Below are positions 34,111 through 41,655 of a stretch of DNA of 50,053 nt, piece after piece. The position numbers were made by a program, and so were the translations under genes. Location of the stretch: contig NZ_BMPQ01000023.1 in assembly GCF_014647675.1 (NCBI RefSeq), positions 103,621 through 153,673 of the forward strand, given 5' to 3'. The notes beneath the pieces are model-generated. The model searched no databases and had not been told where the DNA came from. It was given only the letters and a program-made list of their open reading frames with translations. Numbering within the stretch: the first letter of the stretch is position 1; each line of letters starts with the position of its first letter. The stretch comes from Streptomyces flaveus. GTDB taxonomy: Bacteria; Actinomycetota; Actinomycetes; Streptomycetales; Streptomycetaceae.

Positions 34111-34917
34111 CTACTCAGCGTATCCAAGTGTGTACGGGCTCCGCTCGGCCTTGTGGGAACAGTCGGAGCAACCCGATGCGGGGTGGGGTCCCAAGAAGGT
34201 CGAACACCTCGTCGTGGCAGTCCGCGCCCGACTGTTGAAAGGCGGCATCCCAGGCTTCACTCGAGAACAAGCCGCCCCGCCCGTCACGGTTGCCCGCGAA
34301 GCACTGTCGGTTGGGCCGCAGTCGGTGCACGGGAGTGAGGCGCCGAGGCAGAGATGTACGGCCGTGCTCAATCGGGCGTCGATCGCGGCGCGGTCCTCGG
34401 GAGTCGAGGAGTCCGCGGGCGGGGTGAGGGCGTAGGGGATCGCGGTGGTGAGGACGGCCAAGGTGGTGCTGTCCCGCTCCGCACCTGCGGCGAGATGCCC
34501 GGTCACGTAGTCGCACAGCCACGCCCATGCCAGCGAGTGCCAGTCGGTGGCCGGTCGGAGGATCGAGGCATGCACCAGGTCCGGATCGGTACGGGCCATG
34601 GTCCTCACGACCGGGTGTTCCCGTACCAGACGCGCCGCACGTACCACGAAGCGCACCGCGAGACACCGTGGAGGCAAGGGATCCACCGTCTCGCGGGCCA
34701 GGTACAGCAGGTGCTTCAGCTCCAGCCGTGTGGCCTCTCGGACCAGCGCCTCACGGCTCGCCCAGTTCCGGTAGAGATAAGGCCGGTTGGTGCCGGCGAG
34801 GCGCGCGATCTGCGTCATCCCGGCGCGCCGAGGTCCGTACTGCGCCAGCGCGTCCAGGGTCGCCCGGTGCACTGTGCTCATCCCGGGCGGCGCCTTGACA
34901 TTGAGGAAGCCACTCAT
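34111..34917 (-). CDS. TetR-like regulator with an unusual C-terminal tail
   Basis: A 268-residue frame. Residues about 13-60 hold a TetR-type helix-turn-helix (RATLDALAQYG, MTQIARLAGTNRPYLYRNWASREALVREAT). The next 140 residues are helical, with PVVRTMARTDPDLVHA as in ligand-binding domains of this family. From about residue 200 the chain (LPCTDCGPTDSASRATV onward) is rich in Cys, Ser and Arg and unlike TetR. A frameshift near nt 34320 or loss of the original stop could explain it. The start may be ATG 34917 or 34881; neither has a good ribosome site. Target genes are unknown. Confidence 0.55.
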   Translation of the reverse strand: MSGFLNVKAPPGMSTVHRATLDALAQYGPRRAGMTQIARLAGTNRPYLYRNWASREALVREATRLELKHLLYLARETVDPLPPRCLAVRFVVRAARLVREHPVVRTMARTDPDLVHASILRPATDWHSLAWAWLCDYVTGHLAAGAERDSTTLAVLTTAIPYALTPPADSSTPEDRAAIDARLSTAVHLCLGASLPCTDCGPTDSASRATVTGGAACSRVKPGMPPFNSRARTATTRCSTFLGPHPASGCSDCSHKAERSPYTLGYAE

Positions 34918-34993
34918 GTCGATCAGCGTCGCGCAACCGGGCGGGAGAGGGGCGGGGTTCGGTCGCAGGTCACCCGGTGCGGGGGTGTTGTTG

Positions 34994-35036
34994 CCAGAAG
35001 ATGTGACGGTTCTGGTGAAAGTGTCACATCTTCTGG
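34994..35036. other. Perfect 14-bp inverted repeat
   Basis: CCAGAAGATGTGAC and GTCACATCTTCTGG are perfect complements separated by 15 bases. It begins right after the DUF397 stop and lies 77 bases before the TetR start, both on the minus strand. It could terminate the DUF397 transcript or be the operator of the TetR-like regulator. Confidence 0.65.
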
Positions 35037-35038
35037 GA

Positions 35039-35302
35039 CTAGGGGTGGTGGGGAGCGGCCGGGGGCGTGAGAAAAGTGGCCCAGGCGCCGGCGGTCATGG
35101 AGAGGGTGGGTCCGCCCGGATTCTTGGAGTCGCGGATGTGGATGGTGGTGGCGTGGGGGCAGGTGGCTATCTCGACGCAGTTGCCGCCACCGCCACCGCC
35201 GTCGCTGTACGTCGACTTGCGCCAGTCATAGGCGACTTCGAGGCACTGGCCGCCACTGTCGTTGCTGTAGCTCGACTTGAACCACCGCAGTGTGCTGCTC
35301 AT
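35039..35302 (-). CDS. DUF397 protein with two motif copies
   Basis: An 87-residue DUF397 protein. The family motif occurs twice: WFKSSYSNDSGGQCLEVA near residue 7 and WRKSTYSDGGGGGGNCVEIA near 26, so the usual module has been duplicated. The rest (IHIRDSKNPGGPTLSMTAGAWATFL) is the standard end. DUF397 proteins usually follow a gene for a Scr1-type helix-turn-helix regulator and act with it in BldD/WhiJ-like control. No such gene is adjacent, so this copy is solitary. ATG 35302 is chosen as the typical MSS start. Confidence 0.85.
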   Translation of the reverse strand: MSSTLRWFKSSYSNDSGGQCLEVAYDWRKSTYSDGGGGGGNCVEIATCPHATTIHIRDSKNPGGPTLSMTAGAWATFLTPPAAPHHP

Positions 35303-35400
35303 GTCCGTTCTTCTTCTGATGCCCCGTCCTCGGCCTCGGCGCATACTGGGCAAAAGGCCATAAATTGACCATCTCGAACACCTGGCGAGAGGTGAGAGCG

Positions 35401-35691
35401 ATGCGCGTCATGCTCAAGGCGACCCTGGACACCGAGAAGTCGAGTGAGGCCATCCGGGAGGGCAAGCTGGCGGAGTTGATCAAGTCGACCATGGACACCA
35501 TCAAGCCGGAGGCCGCCTACTTCATGCCCGATGAAGGGCAGCGCTCCTGCGTGTTCGTCTTCGACATGCAGGACAGCTCGGACCTGCCGTCCCTCGCCGA
35601 GCCCTTCTTCCTCCAGCTCGGCGCCAAGGTCGAAGTGAGCCCGGTCATGAACCTCGACGACCTGCAGAAGGGACTGTCGCAGCTGGGGTGA
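35401..35691 (+). CDS. Small conserved hypothetical protein
   Basis: A 96-residue protein starting MRVMLKATLDTEKSSEAIREGKLAELI, with a later FVFDMQDSSDLPSLAEPFFLQLGAKVEVSPVMN-type pattern. It looks like a small ferredoxin-like alpha-beta barrel domain, as in DUF3303-like proteins. Function is not known. GAGAGGTGAGAG (35389-35400) places the start at ATG 35401. It is convergent with the next gene, their stops being three bases apart. Confidence 0.65.
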   Translation: MRVMLKATLDTEKSSEAIREGKLAELIKSTMDTIKPEAAYFMPDEGQRSCVFVFDMQDSSDLPSLAEPFFLQLGAKVEVSPVMNLDDLQKGLSQLG

Positions 35692-35694
35692 CCC

Positions 35695-36345
35695 TCAGCT
35701 GAAGATGATCATCGAGCCCTGGGCCAGGCTCCGCGTCGCCGCCGCGTGCAGGCCCAGCCACACATGTCGCTCGCGGGCGAAGGGGCTCGCGTCGAAGGGG
35801 GCGGGGGCGGCCGGTTCCTCCAATGACGTGGGTGCCATGGGGGGTTCCGGAGGCAGGGGCGGGTTCGCGGGGTCGATGCCGATCGTCGGGGCCACGAACT
35901 CCAGCTCGCGCAGCAGGGTCTGGGAGGAGCCCAAGGGGCCGCCGCCCGCGAGGAGTTCGTCGTTCGAGAGCGGGTGCGGGAAGTCGACCGGGACGTACGC
36001 GCCCGCGTGGTCGTAGTGCCAGACCAGGTGCGACTGCTGGGCCGTCGCCTCGAAGATCTCCAGCAACTGCTCGTAGTCGCCGCCCAGGTCGTCGACCGGG
36101 GTCACCGCGAGACCGCGCAACTGCAGCAGGTACGCGCGGCGCAGGAAGTGCAGCGCGTCGTAGTCGAAGCCCGCGACCGGGGCCACGTCGCCGGAGAGCC
36201 CCGGCATGTACTGGTACACCGGCACGGGTGGGAGTCCGGCCTCGCTCAGGACCTTGTCGTAGAGCGCCAGTTCCTCGGCGAAGGGGTTGTCGGGGGTGTG
36301 GCACAGCACGTCGACGAGTGGGACCAGCCACAGGTCACAGGCCAA
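35695..36345 (-). CDS. Hypothetical protein, Streptomyces type
   Basis: An unrecognised 216-residue soluble protein with MACDLWLVPLVDVLCHTPDNPF at the start and FDYDALHFLRRAYLLQLRG, then HLVWHYDHAGAYVPVDFP later; the last 60 residues are Pro/Ala-rich before ERHVWLGLHAAATRS. It begins with TTG 36345; AGGAG seven bases upstream supports this rare start. A tandem repeat array (36402-36514) precedes it and could hold its operator. Confidence 0.6.
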   Translation of the reverse strand: MACDLWLVPLVDVLCHTPDNPFAEELALYDKVLSEAGLPPVPVYQYMPGLSGDVAPVAGFDYDALHFLRRAYLLQLRGLAVTPVDDLGGDYEQLLEIFEATAQQSHLVWHYDHAGAYVPVDFPHPLSNDELLAGGGPLGSSQTLLRELEFVAPTIGIDPANPPLPPEPPMAPTSLEEPAAPAPFDASPFARERHVWLGLHAAATRSLAQGSMIIFS

Positions 36346-36401
36346 CAGAGAACTCCTCGGGTAGCACGGTGGTCAAGGAAGCGTAATGGGTGACAAGCGC
36401 G

Positions 36402-36514
36402 GTCCGCCCCTGTCGTGCGGAACCCGCCGGCCCGTTGTACGGATCCGGCCCGCCCGACATACGGATCCAGCCCGCCCGTTGTACGGATCCCGCCGCCCTC
36501 GTCGTGCAGATCCC
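36402..36514. repeat. Five tandem repeats with a 22-bp period
   Basis: The 3' part of each unit, GGATC or a variant, falls at 36419 (GGAAC), 36441, 36463, 36485 and 36508 (AGATC), with spacings of 22, 22, 22 and 23. The typical unit reads GCCCGTTGTACGGATCC. The two GTTGTACGG copies are identical, and the others read GACATACGG, GTCGTGCGG and GTCGTGCAG. Two helical turns of spacing place all units on one face of the DNA. The array is in the gap between the GntR regulator gene and the next gene. Confidence 0.75.
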
Positions 36515-36580
36515 CTACCCACCCCCCGTTACCCGCATCCCGCCGGCCCACGTCCCCTGACGCCCGGCAAGCGACCGCGG

Positions 36581-37309
36581 TCATCCCGCCGAGAGCCGTT
36601 CGATGAGGGCGAGGGAGTGCGCGTTGTACTCGGTGACGATCGCGTGCGCGGCCTCGGCGTCGCGGCGCACGAGGGCGTCGACGAGCGCGGTGTGCTCGGC
36701 CCAGAGACAGCCGCGCAGATCGACCGTACGCAGGTACTGGACCGCGCACACCCAGGACTGGACGCGCAGGCGGTGCAGGAAGTCGGAGAGGTAGGGGTTG
36801 CCGAAGAGATTGCTGAGCTCGCGCCAGAAGCGCAGGTCGTAGCCGATCAGTATGTTCAGGTCACCGGCGACGGCGGCACGCTCGGCCTCCTCGCCGCGGC
36901 GGCGCACTCCGGCGAGAACGGCGGCGGTGCGCGGGTCGCCTGCGCGTGCGTCCAGGGCGGCGCGGGCGGCCCGGCTGATGTCGGACTTCTCGTCCAGGTA
37001 CCGGTGGAAGAGGCCGTCCGTGACCAGGCCGCGGGCCTCGATCATGCCCCGGTAGTCGGCCGGCGAGTACTCGTGCACGCGGAAACCGCGGTGCTGGTCC
37101 GCGTCCAGCAGACCCTGCGCCGACAGATCGACCAGGGCCTCGCGGACGGGGGTCGCGGAGACGCCGTACTGCTCGGCTATCTCCTTCACCGTGAACTCCT
37201 GGCCCGGCTGGAGGCGCCCGGCCAGCACCTCGTCACGCAGCGCGTCCGCGATCTGCTGCCGCAGGGTGCTGCGCGTCACGGAGCCATTGCCACCGCCGGT
37301 GCCGGGCAT
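36581..37309 (-). CDS. GntR family regulator, FadR/FCD type
   Basis: A 242-residue regulator. The winged helix at residues about 12-75 (STLRQQIADALRDEVLAG, QPGQEFTVKEIAEQYGVSATPVREAL, GFRV) is of GntR type. The all-helical FCD ligand domain (about 90-235) contains the metal-site pattern: DLNILIGYDLRFWRELSNLFGNP and a late EHTALVDALVRRDAEAAHAIV. It lies beside, and reads in the same direction as, an aminotransferase gene and may control it; the ligand is perhaps an amino acid or a keto acid. Repeats of a likely operator lie just before its start. Confidence 0.9.
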   Translation of the reverse strand: MPGTGGGNGSVTRSTLRQQIADALRDEVLAGRLQPGQEFTVKEIAEQYGVSATPVREALVDLSAQGLLDADQHRGFRVHEYSPADYRGMIEARGLVTDGLFHRYLDEKSDISRAARAALDARAGDPRTAAVLAGVRRRGEEAERAAVAGDLNILIGYDLRFWRELSNLFGNPYLSDFLHRLRVQSWVCAVQYLRTVDLRGCLWAEHTALVDALVRRDAEAAHAIVTEYNAHSLALIERLSAG

Positions 37310-37346
37310 GGTTCTTGGTCCTCCCCCGATCGGGCCAGTACTCGTT

Positions 37347-37370
37347 CATGTCTACGAACATGTCTACGAG
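37347..37370. promoter_or_regulatory. Duplicated GntR-type operator half-sites
   Basis: CATGTCTACGAA and CATGTCTACGAG are adjacent 12-base direct repeats, with a weaker CACGTCACCATA after them. On the minus strand each contains CGTAGAC, fitting the FadR-subfamily core (GTM then KAC). They lie 38 bases upstream of the GntR start, so autoregulation is likely. Confidence 0.55.
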
Positions 37371-37459
37371 CACGTCACCATACGCGTTCAGGTTCGGGTG
37401 CGATGGGGGCGCATTGGGACATACGGCGCCCCCCCATGGCCGTATGCCTTCACCGCGTG

Positions 37460-38818
37460 CTACACGGTGTGTTCGTCCGCGACCGACAGCGCCTCGTCCA
37501 GCGCGGCCAGGCCCTCCTTCGCCTCGGCTTCCGTGATGGTGCACGGGGGGACGACGTGGGTGCGGTTCATGTTGATGAAGGGCCACAGGCCGTGCTTCCT
37601 GGCGGCGGCACCGAAGGCGGCCATGGGGGCGTTCGCCTCGCCCGAGGCGTTGTAGGGGACGAGGGGTTCGCGGGTCTCCTTGTTCCGTACGAGTTCCAGG
37701 GCCCAGAAGACGCCGGTGCCGCGCACCTCGCCGACGCTGGGGTGACGGGCGGCGAGCTCGCGCAGGGCGGGGCCGAGGACACTCTCGCCGATGCGTGCGG
37801 CCTGTTCGACGATGCCCTCCTCCTCCATGACGTTGATCGTGGCGACGGCGGCAGCGCAGGCCAGCGGGTGCCCGGAGTAGGTGAGCCCGCCGGGGTAGGG
37901 CCTGCGGGCGAAGGTCTCCGCGACGGCTTCGGAGATCGCGACGCCGCCGAGGGGTACGTAACCGGAGTTCACGCCTTTCGCGAAGGTCATCAGGTCCGGT
38001 ACGACGCCGAAGTGGTCGGCGGCGAACCACTCGCCGGTGCGGCCGAAGCCGGCCATGACCTCGTCGAGGACGAAGACGATGCCGTACTCGTCGCAGAGTG
38101 CGCGGACGCCTTCGAGGTAGCCGGGCGGGGGGATCATGATCCCGGCCGTACCGGGGATGGTCTCGAGGATGATCGCGGCGATGGTGGCCGGGCCCTCGAA
38201 GGCGATGGTGTCGGCGAGGTGCGTCAGGGCGCGCTCGCATTCCTGCGCCTCGGTCTCGGCGTGGAAGGGGGAGCGGTAGAGGTAGGGCGCCCAGAAGTGG
38301 ACGACTCCGGCGGACGCGGTGTCGCCCGGCCAGCGGCGGGGGTCGCCGGTGAGGTTGATCGCGGTGGCGGTGGCGCCGTGGTACGAGCGGTAGGCGGACA
38401 GCACCTTCGGGCGGCCGGTGTGCAGGCGGGCCATGCGGGTGGCGTTCTCCACGGCTTCGGCGCCGCCGTTGGTGAAGAAGATCTTGTCGAGGTCACCGGG
38501 GGTTTTACGGGCGATGAGCCGGGCGGCTTCCGAACGGGCCTCGACGGCGAAGGCGGGCGCGAAGGTGGTGAGAGTGGCGGCCTGCTCCTGGATCGCGGCG
38601 ACGACCTTCGGGTGCTGATAGCCGACGTTCGCGAAGACAAGCCCGCTGGTGAAGTCCAGGTACCGCTTGCCGTCGTAGTCCCAGAAGTACGAACCCTCGG
38701 CGCCGGCTATGGCGAGCGGGTCGATGAGTTCCTGCGCGGACCAGGAGTGGAAGACGTGGGCACGGTCCGCGGCCTTCACTGCGGCACCGGCCTGGGGGTG
38801 GCTGGGCTGAGGGGTCAT
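37460..38818 (-). CDS. Class III PLP aminotransferase
   Basis: A 452-residue PLP enzyme of the omega-amino acid:pyruvate aminotransferase group (class III). FFTNGGAEAVENATRMAR near residue 115, HGATATAINLTGDPRRW near 148, VLDEVMAGFGRTG near 245 and the PLP lysine in LMTFAKGVNSGYVPLGG near 285 are as expected. It probably moves an amino group from a beta- or omega-amino acid (taurine, beta-alanine, GABA type) to pyruvate or a keto acid; the exact substrate is not readable. The GntR regulator gene follows 150 bases downstream on the same strand. Confidence 0.85.
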   Translation of the reverse strand: MTPQPSHPQAGAAVKAADRAHVFHSWSAQELIDPLAIAGAEGSYFWDYDGKRYLDFTSGLVFANVGYQHPKVVAAIQEQAATLTTFAPAFAVEARSEAARLIARKTPGDLDKIFFTNGGAEAVENATRMARLHTGRPKVLSAYRSYHGATATAINLTGDPRRWPGDTASAGVVHFWAPYLYRSPFHAETEAQECERALTHLADTIAFEGPATIAAIILETIPGTAGIMIPPPGYLEGVRALCDEYGIVFVLDEVMAGFGRTGEWFAADHFGVVPDLMTFAKGVNSGYVPLGGVAISEAVAETFARRPYPGGLTYSGHPLACAAAVATINVMEEEGIVEQAARIGESVLGPALRELAARHPSVGEVRGTGVFWALELVRNKETREPLVPYNASGEANAPMAAFGAAARKHGLWPFINMNRTHVVPPCTITEAEAKEGLAALDEALSVADEHTV

Positions 38819-38933
38819 GCGGGTGAGCGTAGGTATCCGGGGGGTGGGCGCGATATCGGCGTTCTGCCTGCGCTACGGGGCCGATCGCGACAGAGTGTCG
38901 GGTTCGCCGCGTGCACTCTCGAGGCTTGGGCCG

Positions 38934-39521
38934 TCAGTCGTCCGTGTCGGCCACGCGCTGGGCCCTGGGCCCGTCGGCCCCGCAGGTGATCTCGTACGTG
39001 AGGTCGTCCGCGTCGTCGGCGGTCGGCTCCGCCTCCAGGCGGGCCACCGGGGCGGGCCCCCGCTCTACGTCCTCGTCGAACTGGTACCCGTCGGCAGGGC
39101 TCCAGGAGACGAGGAACACGCTCCCGTCGGCGCGGCACTCGGCGGTGGCGCTGCCGCCGGCGAAGTGCACCGTGTCCCTCCGGGATGCGCGGGTGGGGTC
39201 GGCGCTGGGGGAACCCGATGGTGTGGCGGAACCTGGGGATTTCGGGGCTGTCCCGGCCGGGGCCGTCCCTGAATCGGATCCGGAATTCGACGAGCCCGAT
39301 GGACCTGACGAACCCGACGAACCAGATGAACGCGGCGAACCCGGCGTGCTCGGCCCCGGCGTCGCTTCCGCGAGCGCGCGCCGCACGGCCGCGTCGTCCA
39401 GTGCCCGCCCGTGTTCGCCGCCGTCCCCGTCGGCGTTCGCGAGCTGCCATGCGCCGAGTCCGCCCGCGCCCGTGCCGACGGCGACCCATACCGCGGTCAC
39501 GACCGCGCTCCGCCACCTCAT
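38934..39521 (-). CDS. Signal-anchored hypothetical protein with Ser/Gly-rich linker
   Basis: An unrecognised 195-residue protein. It starts with an export or anchor helix (SAVVTAVWVAVGTGAGGLGAW) and has a low-complexity stretch from about residue 50 to 110 (SSGSSGSSGPSGSSNS). A compact C-terminal domain (VHFAGGSATAECRADGSVFLVSW, YEITCGADG) has two cysteines, suggesting one disulfide outside the cell. The start is ATG 39521. It is divergent from the OmpR-type response regulator gene, 153 bases away, so it may be a target of or input to that system. Confidence 0.6.
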   Translation of the reverse strand: MRWRSAVVTAVWVAVGTGAGGLGAWQLANADGDGGEHGRALDDAAVRRALAEATPGPSTPGSPRSSGSSGSSGPSGSSNSGSDSGTAPAGTAPKSPGSATPSGSPSADPTRASRRDTVHFAGGSATAECRADGSVFLVSWSPADGYQFDEDVERGPAPVARLEAEPTADDADDLTYEITCGADGPRAQRVADTDD

Positions 39522-39674
39522 GAGAAGAACCGCCTCAGAAGAACCACCTCGGAACCACCTCGCGGGAAGAGCTTCGCGCACCTTTTCCTAAGGCCCGGTT
39601 AAAACGCGTACAAGGAGAGGTCCTACCCCCGCCCGCGGCCACCCCCACTCCAACTCCCTGACTACGGTGGCCGC

Positions 39675-40361
39675 ATGGCCCATCTGCTCGTGGTGGAGGA
39701 CGATCCGGCGCTGCGCGGCGCCCTGGTGCGCGCCCTGCGGGACAAGGGCCATGCCGTCGCGACGGCGCCCAGCGGTATGGCGGGGCTCGACGCGGCGGTG
39801 ACCAGCCCGCCCGACCTGATCGTGCTGGATCTGGGGCTGCCGGACGTGGACGGCGGCCAGGTGCTGAGGATGCTGCGGGCCGTCAGCGACGTACCGGTGA
39901 TCGTGGCGACGGCACGCGACGAGGAGCCGGAGATGGTCGCGCTCCTGGAGAGCGGCGCGGACGACTACATCGTGAAGCCGTTCGGCGCGGCGCAGCTGGA
40001 CGCCCGGATCAAGGCGGTGCTGCGCCGCCTGGGCCCGCTCGAGACGGAGGAACCGCTACGGGTGGGCGGCCTCACCGTCGACCCGATGTCCCGCGAGGTC
40101 ACTCTCGACGGCCACTCCCTCGACCTCACGCCCCGCGAGTTCGACCTTCTCGCCCACCTGGCCCGCCGCCCGGGCCAGGTGGTGTCCCGCCGCGAACTCC
40201 TCGCCGAGGTCTGGCAACAGCCGCTGGGCGGCGCCGACAAGACGGTCGACGTCCACCTGTCCTGGCTGAGGAGGAAGCTGGGGGAAACGGCCCAGTCACC
40301 GCGCTACCTGCACACGGTACGAACGGTCGGCGTCAAGCTGATGGCGCCGGAGGCCGGCTAG
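39675..40361 (+). CDS. Response regulator, OmpR family
   Basis: A 228-residue regulator with receiver (LLVVEDDPALRGALVRAL; phospho-aspartate in LIVLDLGLPDVDG near residue 52; DDYIVKPFGAAQL) and an OmpR-type winged helix (LTPREFDLLAHLARRPGQVVSRRELL, then ADKTVDVHLSWLRRKLGE). The ATG follows CTACGGTGGCCGC with no strong ribosome site. Its stop shares a base with the GTG of the kinase gene (TAGTG), so the pair is co-translated. Confidence 0.95.
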   Translation: MAHLLVVEDDPALRGALVRALRDKGHAVATAPSGMAGLDAAVTSPPDLIVLDLGLPDVDGGQVLRMLRAVSDVPVIVATARDEEPEMVALLESGADDYIVKPFGAAQLDARIKAVLRRLGPLETEEPLRVGGLTVDPMSREVTLDGHSLDLTPREFDLLAHLARRPGQVVSRRELLAEVWQQPLGGADKTVDVHLSWLRRKLGETAQSPRYLHTVRTVGVKLMAPEAG

Positions 40362-41650
40362 TGCGGCGGCGGGTGCTCCTGCTCACCGGGGCCACCACCG
40401 CACTCGTACTGGCCGCGCTGCTGGTGCCGCTCACCCTGCTCACCCGCAGCCACGCCGCGGACCGGGCCACCGCGGAGGCGACCGCGCGGGCGCAGTGGGT
40501 GGCGGCCGCCGCCGGACCCGAGCTCGTCGCGGGCGCGGGCGGCCGGGAGAGCGCCGAGCAGACCGTGCAGAGCGTGAACGGGCCGGGGCTGCCGAGCATT
40601 TCGCTGGTGCTGGCGGACGGTTCCGTCATCGGGACGCCGACCCGGGTGACGGACGCGGTGCGGCTCGCGCGGACCGGACGTGCGTTCACGTACGAGCCGC
40701 CGGACGGCGGGCGGGTCGTCCTCGTGCCGGTGCAGGGTGCTGCCGACGGTACGGCGGTGGCTCAAGTGGCTCTCACCAGAGGGCAGTTGTACGACGGGGT
40801 GTTCACGTCGTGGCTCGTCCTTGCGGGCATAGGCGTCGGCCTCGTCCTGCTGGGGCTGCTGCTCGCCGACCGGCTCGGCGCGCGGCTCGTCGGCGCGACC
40901 CGCTCCCTGGCCCGTACCGCGGACCGGCTGGCCGCCGGTGATCTGTCGGCGCGCGCAGAACCCGAGGGGCCGCCCGAACTCCGGCTGATCGCCGGTCAGT
41001 TGAACCGGCTCGCCGCTCGCATCGACGAACTCCTCACCGCGGAACGCGAGAACGCCGCCGACCTCGCCCACCGCCTTCGTACCCCCGTGGCCGCCCTCCG
41101 CCTGGACGCCGAGACCCTGCGCGACCCGGCCGAGGCCGAACGGATCGCCGCGGGTGTGGCCGCGCTGGAGCGCAGCGTCGACGAGGTCATCCGCACGGCC
41201 CGGCGTCCCCTCCGGGAAGAGGCGCCCCGTGCCGACCTGGCCGCCGTCGCCCGCGAACGTGCCGCGTTCTGGCTGCCGCTGGCGGAGGACCAGGGGCGCC
41301 CGGTCGAGGTCGACACCCCCTCCGGGGCACTCCCGGTCGCCGTCCCCGCCGACGAACTCGCCGCCGCCCTCGACGCGTTGATCGGCAACGTCCTCGACCA
41401 CACGCCCCAGGGCACCCCCTTCCGCGTCAGGGCACGCGCCACCCCCGACGGACCGGAACTCCTCGTCGCGGACGAGGGCCCCGGCTTCCCCGGCACCCAC
41501 GCCACCGAACGCGGCAGCAGCGGCGCGGGTTCCACGGGCCTGGGCCTGGACATCGCCCGCCGCACGGCGGAGGAGCCGGGCGGCCGCTTCCGTACGGAGA
41601 ACGCGCCCGGGGCGCGGGTGACACTGACGTTCCCCGCGGCCCAGAGCTAG
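40361..41650 (+). CDS. Sensor histidine kinase, partner of the OmpR regulator
   Basis: A 429-residue kinase with a first membrane helix near residues 8-28, an extracellular sensor of about 120 residues, a second helix near 150-170 (WLVLAGIGVGLVLLGLLLA), a HAMP linker, the phosphoacceptor segment ADLAHRLRTPVAALRLDAE (near 227) and an ATPase domain (LIGNVLDHTPQGTP, DEGPGFPG, STGLGLDIARR). H-box uses AHRLRTP rather than SHELRTP, frequent in Streptomyces. The stop codon overlaps the stop of the convergent VTC gene. Confidence 0.92.
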   Translation: MRRRVLLLTGATTALVLAALLVPLTLLTRSHAADRATAEATARAQWVAAAAGPELVAGAGGRESAEQTVQSVNGPGLPSISLVLADGSVIGTPTRVTDAVRLARTGRAFTYEPPDGGRVVLVPVQGAADGTAVAQVALTRGQLYDGVFTSWLVLAGIGVGLVLLGLLLADRLGARLVGATRSLARTADRLAAGDLSARAEPEGPPELRLIAGQLNRLAARIDELLTAERENAADLAHRLRTPVAALRLDAETLRDPAEAERIAAGVAALERSVDEVIRTARRPLREEAPRADLAAVARERAAFWLPLAEDQGRPVEVDTPSGALPVAVPADELAAALDALIGNVLDHTPQGTPFRVRARATPDGPELLVADEGPGFPGTHATERGSSGAGSTGLGLDIARRTAEEPGGRFRTENAPGARVTLTFPAAQS

Positions 41651-41655
41651 CTCTG
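41642..41655. other. 14-bp palindrome that holds two convergent stop codons
   Basis: CAGAGCTAGCTCTG is perfectly self-complementary. The kinase TAG (41648-41650) and the VTC-protein TAG on the other strand (41649-41647) overlap in its centre. It may serve as a compact two-way transcription stop. Confidence 0.6.

Noticed and set aside
34130..34435. A plus-strand 101-codon frame opposite the TetR-like tail
   Set aside because: Some protein-like character, but no ribosome site and no recognised domain; kept only as a hint of remnant DNA.
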